64,000 nucleotides of DNA from Sphingomonas montana (lineage in GTDB: Bacteria; Pseudomonadota; Alphaproteobacteria; Sphingomonadales; Sphingomonadaceae): contig NZ_KV887144.1 of assembly GCF_001956315.1 (NCBI RefSeq), positions 361,725 to 425,724 of the forward strand. The letters are read 5' to 3'. Positions 9,051 through 18,201 of the stretch are shown one piece after another (within the stretch, counting starts at the first letter, position 1; every line of letters begins with the position of its first letter). Both the position numbers and the translations under genes were made by a program. The notes under the pieces were generated by a model, which saw only the letters and a program-made list of their open reading frames with translations, did no database searches and had not been told where the DNA came from.

Positions 9051-10870
9051 GCGACCTTGAAATAGGTGTTGTAGCGTTCGGTCTGGACGTTGAAATACGG
9101 CACGAACACCAGGTTACGCCCCCCCACCTCCGTGCGATAGGCCTGCCCGTCACCCGGCATCGGCTCCAGCGCGCCGGGCAGCGCGATCGCGCGGTCCTCG
9201 ATCCCGTCCCACGGGTTCAGGCCGACATACATGACCGGACCGCGCAGCACGGCGGCCAGGTTCGGGTTGCGGTCGTCGATCGACTGGGTGCGCAGCGTCT
9301 GGGGCAGGATGAGGTCGACGGTGTCGCCGGCCTTCCACGTCCGGTTCAGCACGGCCAGCTCGCCGGCCTTCGCGGGCTGCGCCCGGCCATTGACCGCGAC
9401 GGTGGCGCCGTTCGCCCAGGCCGGTATCCGCAGCTTCATCGCGAAACGGCCGTTGCCCGGCTGCTGCACGGTCAGCCGGACGCTGTCCGCCGCCGGATAT
9501 TCGGTTTCCTGCGTCACCAGCACCGCGCCGCCCGGACGATCCCAGGTCACTTCCGACGGGGCGTACATGTTCACCATCAGCGCATCGTCGTCGTGGAAAT
9601 ACAGGTTCAGCACATAGTCCGCGACGCCCTGCACCAGCGTACCGGAACAACATGGCCATTTCTGCTGATAATAGAGCTTGTCGGCATCGGGGCCGTAGTT
9701 GGAGTAATAGGGGTAGCCGCCGTTGCTGTCGGGCAGGCGCGTCGCCAGGATCGTGTTGTAGATCGTCCGTTCCAGGCCGTCGCCATAGACCGGTTTGCCG
9801 GTGAAGCGGATCAGGTAGCGCGCCAGCTTCATGTCGGCGAAGCTGCCGCACGGCGTTTCGAAATGCGCGGTCGAGGTCTTCAGGCTGTCGGCAAGCTTGC
9901 CCTTGTGCAGCTCGACGAACTGCTCCTCCGGCCCCCAGCCGCCGCTTGCGAAACGCTGCGGCTCCATGAACGTCCAGGCATTTTCCAGCGCACGGCGATA
10001 TTTGGGATCGCCGACGTGCAGATAGGCCTGGCCGCCCGAACTCAGCGCGATCGTGTGGCTGTAGGCATGCTTCAGCGGCAGCACGTCTTGGCCCGCGGCC
10101 AGCGGATCGAACCATTCGCGGTCGAGCATATAATGGACTGCCATGCGGCGATACTTGTCGTTGCCGGTCACGTCCGCGACATGGAACAGGTTTTCCGGCA
10201 GCACATAGGTTTCGTCATAAGGCGGTTCGGTCTTGCCGATCCGGTCGCGCGAGACGGGAGAGATATAGGGCATGCACTTGTCGATGACGATCGGCAGCAG
10301 CGTCTTCGCCTGTTCCACACCGCTCAGCCGGTACGCGTCCAGCAGGCCGACGACATATTTGTCCATGACATAGGCAGCCCACTGTGCCTGCGCCTTCGGA
10401 CCGGCATAGGGGTTCTTCGCCTTGACGATCGCCTTGCCGAACCCGTCGACCAGCGTCGCGACCTTGGCATGCGCGGCCTTGTCGCCGGTGGCGGCACCGA
10501 TCCGTGCCAGACCCGACACATATTGCCCGAACGCCAGGCCGGGCACGAAACCGTCGGCATCGTACCACCCGCCCATGTCCGGCCCGGGCGCGGGCAGGCC
10601 GGCGTTCTGGCGGAAGACCTTCAGCAGCCGATCATTGTCCAGCGCCAGATAATGCGCATGGACATGGTCATAATGCTGCTTGATGACCCCACCGGTCAGC
10701 TTGACGGCGCCATAGGGGAATTCGTGCACGGCCTCCTTCCCGCCGCGCAGCGAAGCGACGTCTGCCGCCCAGCCTGCCGATCCGGTACTCAGCGCGCCGG
10801 CCGCAGCGGCGCAGGCGCTGCACTGGATGAGCGCACGTCGCGAAAGTCCCGTGTCCGTCGAGCGGTTCAT
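9047..10870 (-). CDS. GH127-family (DUF1680) glycosidase, Tat-exported
   Basis: A 607-residue protein with an N-terminal twin-arginine signal (SRRALIQCSACAAAAGA). The body is an (alpha/alpha)6 barrel of the DUF1680/GH127 type. GH127 enzymes use a zinc-bound Cys nucleophile; here the candidate ligands are the Glu and Cys in FETPCGS (about residue 338) and the Cys pair in PCCSGT (about residue 405). Characterised relatives are beta-L-arabinofuranosidases, and one gut Bacteroides member releases aceric acid from RG-II. The gene leads an operon with the RuBisCO-like protein and kinase and is divergent from a TonB receptor. Tat export suits a protein that folds with its metal before export. Which sugar it removes is not decided by sequence. 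Confidence 0.85.
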   Translation of the reverse strand: MNRSTDTGLSRRALIQCSACAAAAGALSTGSAGWAADVASLRGGKEAVHEFPYGAVKLTGGVIKQHYDHVHAHYLALDNDRLLKVFRQNAGLPAPGPDMGGWYDADGFVPGLAFGQYVSGLARIGAATGDKAAHAKVATLVDGFGKAIVKAKNPYAGPKAQAQWAAYVMDKYVVGLLDAYRLSGVEQAKTLLPIVIDKCMPYISPVSRDRIGKTEPPYDETYVLPENLFHVADVTGNDKYRRMAVHYMLDREWFDPLAAGQDVLPLKHAYSHTIALSSGGQAYLHVGDPKYRRALENAWTFMEPQRFASGGWGPEEQFVELHKGKLADSLKTSTAHFETPCGSFADMKLARYLIRFTGKPVYGDGLERTIYNTILATRLPDSNGGYPYYSNYGPDADKLYYQQKWPCCSGTLVQGVADYVLNLYFHDDDALMVNMYAPSEVTWDRPGGAVLVTQETEYPAADSVRLTVQQPGNGRFAMKLRIPAWANGATVAVNGRAQPAKAGELAVLNRTWKAGDTVDLILPQTLRTQSIDDRNPNLAAVLRGPVMYVGLNPWDGIEDRAIALPGALEPMPGDGQAYRTEVGGRNLVFVPYFNVQTERYNTYFKVA

Positions 10871-10927
10871 AAACGATCCTCGTCCTGGCCGTTCGCATTC
10901 ATGGCGCGGCCTCGCCCATCACTCTAT

Positions 10928-10950
10928 ACGCATATCATAATACAAATCAA
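10928..10950 (+). promoter_or_regulatory. AT-rich motif CATATCATAATA (shared promoter site)
   Basis: CATATCATAATACAAAT starts at 10931, 61 bp upstream of the GH127 start in the divergent gap to the TonB receptor. The same 12 bases CATATCATAATA recur at 34481 in another divergent gap. In DNA this GC-rich the island stands out. It may be a -10 region or the operator of a shared regulator; the sequence alone does not say which. Confidence 0.45.
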
Positions 10951-11054
10951 TCGATGCGCGGCGGCGGCAAATTTATGCTTCGGGATGGCGCGGATCATGC
11001 GCCGACACCCCACGAAGCCTCTTGCGAAGCCCCGCCGATCGCGTCATCATGTTC

Positions 11055-11076
11055 GCATATAAAATAATACTAAATG
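11055..11076 (+). promoter_or_regulatory. AT-rich motif GCATATAAAATAATACTAAAT upstream of TonB receptor
   Basis: The stretch at 11055-11075 begins with GCATAT and continues AAAATAATAC. It lies 20-41 bp upstream of the TonB-receptor ATG and before its GGGAGAG ribosome site. It resembles the motifs at 10931, 16964, 34481 and 39492. It may be promoter core or operator. Confidence 0.42.
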
Positions 11077-11095
11077 AACAAACGGGAGAGGGTTG

Positions 11096-13810
11096 ATGAA
11101 GCTTCGGAGATTCCTGGGTGGCGTGTGCGCTTCGGCGCTGCTGACCGGCATGGCGCAGGCGCAGGCCACGAATGCCGCACCGGCAGGCGCGCAGGCGGCG
11201 CCATCGGCCGCGGGCCAGCCGTCCGCCCCGCCGATGGCGGACGAAGCGGTCGGCGGTCAGGAAATCGTCGTCACCGGCATCAGGGCGAGTCTGAGCTCCG
11301 CCGCGTCGATCAAGCGGAACGCCGATACCATCGTCGATTCGATCGTCGCGGACGATATCGGCAAGCTGCCCGACATCAACGTGACCGAAGCGTTGCAGCG
11401 GATCACCGGCATCCAGGTATCGCGCGACGTCGGCGAAGGCGGGTCGATCGCGATTCGCGGGCTTCCGCAGATCGAAACGACCATCAACGGGCGCGATGCC
11501 TTTACCGGCACCAGCCGCACGTTCAACTTGCAGGACGTGCCCGCCGAACTGCTTTCGCGACTCGATGTGTACAAGTCGCCGACGGCGAATCTGGTCGAGG
11601 GCGGCATTGGCGGCACGGTGGATATCCGCACCCGCCGGCCATTCGACTTCCCGGACGCGGTCATCAGCGGCAGCGCACGCGCACGCTATAACGACCTCAG
11701 AAAAAAGGCTGACCCGCTCGTCTCGCTGTTGCTGAGCGACCGGTACGACACGCCGATCGGCGAGATCGGCGTGCTGGTCAGCGGCGCATACCAGCAGCGC
11801 ACCTACCGCCAGGATTTCAACATCACGGGCGCGCCGCTGCCGCGCACGGACCTTATCGCCGGGCAGAGCGTGAACGCGCCCAACGGCAGCTACAAGGTGC
11901 AGGTGCTCGGCAAGCGCCGTCGCGTCGGCCTCAGCGGCACGATCCAGTGGCAGCCGACCCCCGAACTCATGCTCTACGGCGAAGGGCAGTATTCGCGTTT
12001 CAAGACGCGGCAGGACCAGAACGGCCTGTTGATCCAGTCCAACCGTGTCGCCGCGCAACCGACGCAACGCACGCCGATAGCGGGCACTTTCACGACCTTC
12101 GATGGTACTGGCGATCTCGCCACCGGCTCCTATGCGAACCAGCCGTTCACGCTGCTCGGCGTCTCGCGTGATCTGCTCGACGAAAACCGCACCCTGGCAT
12201 TCGGCGGCGAATGGAACCGCGACCGGCTCAAGATCAGCTTCGATGTCAGCCACGACAAATCCAAGAGCGATCTCGACTATCGCGAGTTGGACCTGCTCGG
12301 CGTCGCGCCACGCTTCAATCAGGATCTGACAACGACGATTCCGTCCTTCTCGCTCGATGGCGTCAACCTCACCAGCCCGAGCAGCTTCACGGTCGGGCCG
12401 CTGACGCAGAACGTCAACCGTTCCGACGGCAAGCAGAAGGCGGGTCGGCTCGACGTCACCTATGATTTCGACGGCGGCTTCCTCTCGCAGATCTCGGTGG
12501 GCACGCGCTATGCCGATCGCAGCGCGGTTTTTCTGCCGATCCGCTTCTTCCAGACCCCGGCAGCGACCGGGATCGGGCCGGTGTCGCAGTTCATCACGCC
12601 CAACCCGATCGACAACTTTTTCAGCAAGGGCGGCGGCAACTCCAGCTTTCCGCAGAACTTCCTGATCGCCTCGCCCGATGCGCTGCGCGGCAATTTCGAT
12701 ACGATCCGCACCGCACTCGGCATCGCGGCGGTGCCCGCGGTGACGCCGCTCGGCATCTTCGACATCAGCGAGAAGACGCTGGCGGGCTATGCGATGGCGA
12801 AATATCGTTTCGACGTCGGCATCCCGATCGACGGCAATATCGGCGTGCGCGTGATCCGGTTCCGCGGCAACCTGACCGGCAACACCCCCACGTTCGAGAC
12901 GGTGACGGTGAACGGCATCGTCACCCGCCGCCAGACCGGCTTCGCCCCGATCAGCAGCGAACCCGCCAGCACCAATGTCCTGCCCAGCTTCAACCTGCGC
13001 GCACGTTTCACCGACAGGCTGCAACTCCGGCTCGCCGCGTCGAAGGTGCTGTCCCGGCCCGGCTTCAGCTCCCTGACGCCGTCGCTGACACTGGTGCCGG
13101 CACAGGGCGCCGGATCGGGCGGCAACCCGTTCCTCCAGCCGTTCACCGCCAAGCAGCTTGATGCGTCGCTCGAATATTATTACTCGCCGACCGCATCGAT
13201 CTACGCCGCCGGTTTCTACAAGCGGGTCAACGCGTTCCTGACCACCACGATCGAAAGCAATGTCGACGTTGGCGGCATCCTCTACAATATCAGCCGGCCC
13301 GACAATGGCGGCAAGGGCACGATCAAGGGCTTCGAGGTCGGCACACAGGCATTCTTCGACTTCCTGCCCGAGGGGCTGGACGGGTTTGGCGTGCAGGCCA
13401 ACTATACGCTGGTCGACTCGAAGGCGCCGTCGCCGATCCCGACCCTGACCGTCGGGCTGCCGTCGCTGTCCAAGCACAGCTACAACCTGTCGGCGCTGTA
13501 CGAGAAATACGGGCTGTCGGCGCGCGTCGCTTACAACTGGCGTTCCAGCTTCTACGAATCGCTGTTCGCCGGCGCTTCGTCGAGCGCTGCGGGGTCGACC
13601 CCAATCCCGGCCGGACCCGTGATTCGCAAGGCCTATGGCTGGCTCGACGCGTCGATCAACTACGATGTCACGCCGCAGGTCACGATCTCGCTGGAAGGGA
13701 GCAACCTGCTGCGGACCCGGCGCGAAAGCTACTATACTGTCGCGACCCGGTTCAATGACCAGACCGTCGACGATCGCCAGTTCCTGGCCGGCGTCCGCTT
13801 CAAATTCTGA
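11096..13810 (+). CDS. TonB-dependent outer-membrane receptor
   Basis: A 904-residue outer-membrane receptor. The start is ATG 11096 with GGGAGAG 5 nt upstream; the TTG at 11093 is less likely. A Sec signal peptide ends at AQAQA (about residue 24). The TonB box EIVVTGI is near residue 56, followed by a plug domain (DDIGKLPDINVTEALQRI, RGL, TINGRDA) and a beta-barrel ending in FRFKF-type residues with a terminal Phe. The family imports siderophores or, in sphingomonads and Caulobacter, oligosaccharides. It is divergent from the GH127 operon, shares an AT-rich promoter motif with several glycosidase genes, and is followed by a long hairpin. A pectic oligosaccharide is the likely cargo, by context. 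No SusD partner is present, as expected outside Bacteroidetes. Confidence 0.92.
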   Translation: MKLRRFLGGVCASALLTGMAQAQATNAAPAGAQAAPSAAGQPSAPPMADEAVGGQEIVVTGIRASLSSAASIKRNADTIVDSIVADDIGKLPDINVTEALQRITGIQVSRDVGEGGSIAIRGLPQIETTINGRDAFTGTSRTFNLQDVPAELLSRLDVYKSPTANLVEGGIGGTVDIRTRRPFDFPDAVISGSARARYNDLRKKADPLVSLLLSDRYDTPIGEIGVLVSGAYQQRTYRQDFNITGAPLPRTDLIAGQSVNAPNGSYKVQVLGKRRRVGLSGTIQWQPTPELMLYGEGQYSRFKTRQDQNGLLIQSNRVAAQPTQRTPIAGTFTTFDGTGDLATGSYANQPFTLLGVSRDLLDENRTLAFGGEWNRDRLKISFDVSHDKSKSDLDYRELDLLGVAPRFNQDLTTTIPSFSLDGVNLTSPSSFTVGPLTQNVNRSDGKQKAGRLDVTYDFDGGFLSQISVGTRYADRSAVFLPIRFFQTPAATGIGPVSQFITPNPIDNFFSKGGGNSSFPQNFLIASPDALRGNFDTIRTALGIAAVPAVTPLGIFDISEKTLAGYAMAKYRFDVGIPIDGNIGVRVIRFRGNLTGNTPTFETVTVNGIVTRRQTGFAPISSEPASTNVLPSFNLRARFTDRLQLRLAASKVLSRPGFSSLTPSLTLVPAQGAGSGGNPFLQPFTAKQLDASLEYYYSPTASIYAAGFYKRVNAFLTTTIESNVDVGGILYNISRPDNGGKGTIKGFEVGTQAFFDFLPEGLDGFGVQANYTLVDSKAPSPIPTLTVGLPSLSKHSYNLSALYEKYGLSARVAYNWRSSFYESLFAGASSSAAGSTPIPAGPVIRKAYGWLDASINYDVTPQVTISLEGSNLLRTRRESYYTVATRFNDQTVDDRQFLAGVRFKF

Positions 13811-13828
13811 ACGGGCACCCGTCGCAGT

Positions 13829-13858
13829 TTCGGCGCCCGGCCTGCCGCCGGGCCCGAA
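13829..13858 (+). terminator. Strong hairpin downstream of TonB receptor
   Basis: Eighteen bases after the stop, TTCGG plus GCCCGGC pairs with GCCGGGC plus CCGAA. This gives a 12-bp stem with one bulged C and a 5-nt loop (CTGCC). There is no T tract, so it is either an imperfect terminator or an mRNA 3' stabilising structure. Confidence 0.5.
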
Positions 13859-13956
13859 GCTGCGCGCGGGACCGAATCCTACCACAAAGGCTCAGGACGC
13901 TGCTCTTGCTGTCGCGCCCTCGAGACCTGCCGACCCGACCCGGGATCGCGCGTGTT

Positions 13957-14615
13957 ACCATGGTGCGCGGACTTGCTCTGGTCGCGGTGGTGACGTCCCC
14001 CGTTGTGCCTGACGGTCCGGCACTCGGCCAGCCGCTAACGCTGGACGACCTTCCTCGCCCGTCGGTGCCGGTCGTCAATGCACACCGGATGGACCTGATC
14101 GTCGAGCCTGCTACGCACGCTGTTGAAATCCCGCCGGCCGGGGAAACCCGTCGCGCCAACTCTCCACGTTGGACCCGCGTCGATCCCGACGGCCTGTGCC
14201 GCTACCGAAATCGGAACCGCGCCTTGCCCGCCGCAGGCCGCGCAGCGTGATGTTCCCGGGCGACCCGATCACCGAAGCGTTGAAACCGGCGGTCCCGTCG
14301 CCTTTCGAAAAGGACGTTCTGGACCGCGGTGTGTCGGGCCAGACTACGGGTCAGATGCTGGCCCGTAGTCTGGGTGGACGTGATCGATCTCCATCCAGCG
14401 GTCGGGCACATCACGGGCTGACTATGCGGCAGCGAAGAGGCCGGGGTATCTCGATTACCACGCGGAACTGAAGAGTGTGGACCAGGGGATCCGGGATGGC
14501 CTCTCGAACGAAGCCGTCCATCCCAACCGCCGCGAATACCCACTGATCACCCCGCTGGCGACCGCAGCGATCAACCGCGTTCTGGCCGGACGGCGGCGAC
14601 CGACCTACCGAATAA
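13957..14615 (+). pseudogene. Decayed SGNH/GDSL-family esterase gene
   Basis: Fragments of one GDSL hydrolase appear in order in three frames. Frame 1 has a signal-like N-terminus (MVRGLALVAVVTSP) and then CRYRNRNRALPAAGRA up to a stop at 14250. Frame 3 gives VMFPGDPITEALKP (block I, normally GDSITE with Ser; here Pro replaces Ser) and DRGVSGQTTGQMLAR (block II) to about 14372. Frame 1 resumes with VDVIDLHPAVGHITG and a stop. Frame 2 then gives YLDYHAELKSVDQGIRDGLS, VHPNRREY (block V) and a helical end near 14607. The segment that should hold GTND and about 50 following residues is missing. At least three frameshifts, a deletion and loss of the nucleophile mark a dead gene. Intact members of the family remove acetyl groups or act as lipases; an unrelated intact SGNH gene is at 29786. 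Confidence 0.8.
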
Positions 14616-14626
14616 CCTGTGTTGCC

Positions 14627-15793
14627 TCAGTGCGCCGCACGCTCGGGGAGCCCGAGCTCGGCCCGGATGGCGGCAGTATGTTGGCCGACCGATGGGGCGG
14701 CCGCAGAGGACGGGGCGCGTTCCCCGGCGATACGCAGCGGACGGCGCGTCGTCAGGATCCGGCTAGGGCCACGGGCCATTTCCTGCAGCATGTCGAGCCG
14801 CCCGAACGCCTCGCTCGCCAGCAGGCGCGGCCAGTCGAGCACCGGCGCGCACCACACATCCTCGCTCCGCAGCAGCGTGATCCAGTCGGCCGTCGGGCGG
14901 GTGCGCAGTCGTTCGGCGATCAGTCGCTTGATCTCGTCGCGGCGCGTGAAACCGGCATTGGGTTCTCCGGCGAGGTCGACGAGGGTCGGCATGGTCAGCA
15001 ACCGGCCGAGCGTGTCGAGCGGCGTCATCGCCAGCGCAAGATGGCCATCCTGCGTTGCGTAGACGCCGTAGGGGGCGGCCAGATAGGCGTGCGCATTGTT
15101 GAACGCCGATCGCATCGGCAGCTTGCCGTCGTCGTTCAGATGCGTCGTCAGCACCTCGAACTGCAGGTCGACGATCGCCTCCAGCAGGCTCGTCTGGATA
15201 TGGGCACCCTCCCCCGTGATGCCGCGCCGTACCAGCGCGGCCAGCACACCTTCGACCACCAGATGCCCGGCCAGCATGTCGGCGATCGACAGGCCGAGTG
15301 GGACCGGCCCGTCGCCCTCGCTGCCGCTCAGCCACATCGCACCAGAAACCGCCTGCGCCAGCAGGTCCTGGCCGGGCAGGTCGGCCCACGGCCCGTCCTC
15401 GCCATAGCCCGAAATGCCGGCATAGACGATGCGCGGGTTGATCGCGCGCACCGCGTCATAACCCAGGCCAAGCCGTTCGATGACGCCGGGACGGAAGTTC
15501 TGGATCAGCACGTCGGCCCGCGCGATCAGCGCGCGAACGGCGGTCAGGTCGGCCACGTCCTTCAGGTCCGCGGCAAAACTTTCCTTGTTGCGGTTGATCG
15601 CGTGGAACAGCGTCGAATCGCCCGCGATGTCGGTATCGGTCAGGTACAGCGTCCGGCAGATGTCACCCGTCCCTGGCCGTTCGATCTTGATGACCCGTGC
15701 GCCCAGATCGCCCAATCGCAACGCCGCCGACGGGCCTGACAGGAACTGCGCCAGATCGAGAACGAGCAGGCCTTCGAGGGGAGACGATATCAT
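14627..15793 (-). CDS. CaiB/BaiF family (class III) CoA-transferase, copy 1
   Basis: A 388-residue class III CoA-transferase. The N-terminal GLLVLDLAQFLSGPSAAL and VIKIERPGTGD motifs, NRNKES, and [12 protein letters not shown] are family hallmarks. The candidate catalytic Asp, which forms the acyl anhydride, is in LSIADMLAGH (about residue 170). The family moves CoA between carboxylic acids such as formate/oxalate, carnitine/crotonobetaine, mesaconate and itaconate. It overlaps the upstream signal-less solute-binding gene by 4 bp (ATGA). A clear paralogue lies 1.2 kb away on the other strand (17032-18201). A CoA-transferase pair in a sugar locus is unusual; the acid acted on is unknown. Confidence 0.88.
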   Translation of the reverse strand: MISSPLEGLLVLDLAQFLSGPSAALRLGDLGARVIKIERPGTGDICRTLYLTDTDIAGDSTLFHAINRNKESFAADLKDVADLTAVRALIARADVLIQNFRPGVIERLGLGYDAVRAINPRIVYAGISGYGEDGPWADLPGQDLLAQAVSGAMWLSGSEGDGPVPLGLSIADMLAGHLVVEGVLAALVRRGITGEGAHIQTSLLEAIVDLQFEVLTTHLNDDGKLPMRSAFNNAHAYLAAPYGVYATQDGHLALAMTPLDTLGRLLTMPTLVDLAGEPNAGFTRRDEIKRLIAERLRTRPTADWITLLRSEDVWCAPVLDWPRLLASEAFGRLDMLQEMARGPSRILTTRRPLRIAGERAPSSAAAPSVGQHTAAIRAELGLPERAAH

Positions 15794-16920
15794 GCCGGCA
15801 GGCTCTCCGCGAACAGGTGGTTGAGCGCCGCGATCAGCGGCGCGCCTTGCTCGTCCAGCCGCAACGCACGATCCAGCCGGGCGGACGCAGCCGCCTGGAA
15901 CGCCATCGCGCCGTCATGCCGCGGCCGCAACCATGCGCCGTCCAGCGTCCGCCGCGTGGCGCGATAGAAATCGGCCGTCGCGCGATTGACGCTGTCGTCC
16001 TCCCACGCGGCGACATGGGCCGGTTGCCCCCCGGCGGCGGCATAGAGCGTCTTCTGGCAATCGCCGCCTGCGACGAACATGGCGAACGCGGCCGCCGTCG
16101 CCGGATCCTGTCCGAACCGCGAGACCGCAATGCCGGTGCCCCCCAGTGCCGATCCGCCATGCCGGCCGTCGCCATCGCCCGGCAGATCGCTGAACCGGAT
16201 CGGCGATGCCCGGAACCCGGCCGCCGCATAATTCACATAGCCGTAGATCAGCGGGGCAAGGTCGATCGTCGCACCGGGTGCGGCCATCGCCTCCAGCACG
16301 GCGATCGGATCCATGTCGAAACAGGCGGGGTCGACGATGCGCGCCAGCCGGCGCAACCGGTCATAGGCCTCGGCCGCCGGCCCGGGCGCGAACAGCATCG
16401 GGCCTTCCGCGGCCGGCGCGTGACCGGCAAGACCGCACAGGGTGTACAGGCTCATCAGCGCATGCGGACTGCGCAACGGGCACAGCACCCGCCCGGCCCG
16501 CGCCAGGGCCATGACGCCGCCCCAGTCCTCCGGCGCGGCGGACAGGCCGTCGGCACGATAGGCCTGCACCTGCGTCGCGGCATCGATCGGCAACGCCCAT
16601 TGCCGCCCGGCCCAGCGGTAGCTTTCGAACGATCGCCCGACGAAGTCGCCCGGTCCGCCTGTCCCGCCGAACGGGACCAGGCAATCCTCGGCGACGATCT
16701 GACCGACGTGCGGGTGATCGATCACGATCATGTCGTAGGTTTCGGCCAGCGACCGGACCGGGAACGTCTCGAAATCCTGTAACGACCGCCGGTCCCACTG
16801 GATCGGTCGGCCGCCTTGCCGCCGCCATGCGTCGGTTGCCGCGACCAACGGGTCGTAGCCCCGCGGATGATCCCACGTCATGCCCCGAAGCGGCCCACGC
16901 GCGTCGCTGCCCATCGTCAT
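15790..16920 (-). CDS. Solute-binding-protein-fold protein without signal peptide, copy 1
   Basis: A 376-residue protein resembling family 1 extracellular solute-binding proteins (MalE/UgpB fold). It begins directly in the mature fold (about residue 13, MTWDHPRGYDPLVAATDAW) with no Sec, Tat or lipoprotein signal, and purine-rich AGAAGGGG precedes the ATG, so no longer start is indicated. No MalF/MalG-type permease is in the window. It is co-translated with CoA-transferase copy 1. A second protein of the same type, also lacking a signal, is at 23112-24299. A cytoplasmic ligand-binding or enzymatic role is likely; transport is not supported. Confidence 0.7.
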   Translation of the reverse strand: MTMGSDARGPLRGMTWDHPRGYDPLVAATDAWRRQGGRPIQWDRRSLQDFETFPVRSLAETYDMIVIDHPHVGQIVAEDCLVPFGGTGGPGDFVGRSFESYRWAGRQWALPIDAATQVQAYRADGLSAAPEDWGGVMALARAGRVLCPLRSPHALMSLYTLCGLAGHAPAAEGPMLFAPGPAAEAYDRLRRLARIVDPACFDMDPIAVLEAMAAPGATIDLAPLIYGYVNYAAAGFRASPIRFSDLPGDGDGRHGGSALGGTGIAVSRFGQDPATAAAFAMFVAGGDCQKTLYAAAGGQPAHVAAWEDDSVNRATADFYRATRRTLDGAWLRPRHDGAMAFQAAASARLDRALRLDEQGAPLIAALNHLFAESLPA

Positions 16921-16950
16921 CCCCTTCTCTGGTTGACTTCATTTACCGAC

Positions 16951-16980
16951 AAACATATCGTCTGCATATAAACAATAAAT
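16951..16980 (+). promoter_or_regulatory. AT-rich promoter region between divergent CoA-transferase operons
   Basis: This 30-bp AT-rich block (AAACATATCG, then GCATATAAACAATAAATA) sits in the gap between the two divergent CoA-transferase operons, just before GGGAGAG. A TTGACT at 16933 spaced 17 bp from TATCGT at 16956 could be a promoter for the rightward operon. The GCATATAAA part matches the motif upstream of the TonB receptor at 11055. Confidence 0.42.
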
Positions 16981-16993
16981 ACGGGAGAGTAGC

Positions 16994-17035
16994 GTGGCTC
17001 ATCGCAACAGGCAGCCTGTGCCGGCGTCGGCGTGA
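16994..17035 (+). CDS. Putative 13-residue leader peptide coupled to CoA-transferase
   Basis: The only good ribosome site here, GGGAGAG at 16983-16989, is 4 nt from a GTG at 16994 and about 42 nt from the CoA-transferase GTG. That first GTG opens a 13-codon frame ([13 protein letters not shown]) whose TGA overlaps the CoA-transferase start as GTGA. This looks like translational coupling through a leader peptide. The alternative is a single-base frameshift that would fuse the leader to the enzyme. No repeated regulatory codons, as in attenuators, are evident. Confidence 0.45.
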   Translation: MAHRNRQPVPASA

Positions 17036-18201
17036 CACCGCCTCTCTCTCTGCCGCTGGATGGCGTCGTCGTTCTGGATTTTAGTCAGTTTCTCGCCGGG
17101 CCGTCCTGTGCGCTGCGCCTGGCCGATCTGGGCGCACGGGTCATCAAGGTCGAACGGCCCGACGGCGGCGACGGTGCCCGTTCGCTTAGCATGGCCGACC
17201 AGCATTTCGATCGCGACACCGCGCTGTTCCACACGATCAACCGCAACAAGGAAAGCTACGCGGCGGACCTGAAGGACCCTGCCGACGCGGCGCGCGTCCG
17301 GGCGCTGATCGGCCGCGCCGACGTGCTGATCCACAATTTCCGGCCGGGCATCATGGACCGCCTCGGTCTCGGCTTCGACGCGGTGACCGCGCTCAACCCG
17401 CGCATCGTCTATGCCGGCATCTCGGGCTACGGCCATGCCGGGCCGTGGCGCAATACGCCGGGGCAGGACCTGCTCGTGCAGGCGCGCACCGGGTTCGCCT
17501 GGCTGTCGGGCGATGCCGCGGATGGGCCGGTGCCGACCGGGCTGGCCGTGGCCGACATGGCGGCCGGCGCACAGCTGGTGCAGGCCATCCTTGCGCTGCT
17601 CGTCCGACGCGGCGTCACCGGTCGCGGCGGTCGCGTCGATGTCAGCCTGATGGAAGCCGCGATCGATCTGCAGTTTGAACCACTGACCGTGTTCCTGAAC
17701 GGCAGCGGGGACGCGCCACGCCGTTCGGCGGTCAACAACGCCAATATCTACCTCATGGCGCCCTACGGCATCTATGCCACCGCCGACGGCCATGTGGCAC
17801 TGGCGATGATGCCGGTCGATAGGCTGGGCGTGCTGATCGGCTGTTCCGCGCTGGCCGCTTTCCCGGCCGACCGCTGGTACGCCGATCGTGACACGATCAA
17901 GCAGGCCATCGCCGATCATCTCGTCACCCGGCCGTCGCGCCACTGGCTGGACATTTTGGAACCCGCCGGACTGTGGGCAGCCGAGACGCTCGACTGGCCC
18001 GCCCTGGTGGCGCACGATGCGTTCGCCGCGATCGATCCGGTTCAGCCGATCGTCGCGGCGGACGGTGCCACGATGCAGGTCACCCGCTGCCCGATCCGGG
18101 TCGATGGCCGCATCCTGCGCTCGCCCCGTCCCGCCCCGCGGCTGGGCGCCGACACCGCGTCAATTGCCACGGAATTTCAGCTGGACGAGGAAGCCGCATG
18201 A
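17032..18201 (+). CDS. CaiB/BaiF family (class III) CoA-transferase, copy 2
   Basis: A 389-residue paralogue of the enzyme at 14627-15793, sharing most motifs: [43 protein letters not shown], and a candidate catalytic Asp in [10 protein letters not shown] (about residue 176). It opens a 12-gene operon that runs to 30970. The start is GTG 17032, reached through the short leader frame at 16994. Its stop overlaps the MaoC-like gene by 4 bp, and CoA-transferase plus MaoC hydratase is a common pair for activating an acid and hydrating or dehydrating its CoA ester. The two copies may form a heteromer or handle different acids. Confidence 0.88.
   Translation: MTPPLSLPLDGVVVLDFSQFLAGPSCALRLADLGARVIKVERPDGGDGARSLSMADQHFDRDTALFHTINRNKESYAADLKDPADAARVRALIGRADVLIHNFRPGIMDRLGLGFDAVTALNPRIVYAGISGYGHAGPWRNTPGQDLLVQARTGFAWLSGDAADGPVPTGLAVADMAAGAQLVQAILALLVRRGVTGRGGRVDVSLMEAAIDLQFEPLTVFLNGSGDAPRRSAVNNANIYLMAPYGIYATADGHVALAMMPVDRLGVLIGCSALAAFPADRWYADRDTIKQAIADHLVTRPSRHWLDILEPAGLWAAETLDWPALVAHDAFAAIDPVQPIVAADGATMQVTRCPIRVDGRILRSPRPAPRLGADTASIATEFQLDEEAA

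Noticed and set aside
10973..13885. A 970-codon open frame opposite the TonB receptor
   Set aside because: Antisense to a gene with signal peptide, TonB box, plug and barrel; no independent support.
14477..15739. A 420-codon + strand frame across the CoA-transferase
   Set aside because: Only its first ~45 codons are meaningful, as the tail of the GDSL pseudogene; the rest is antisense to the CoA-transferase.
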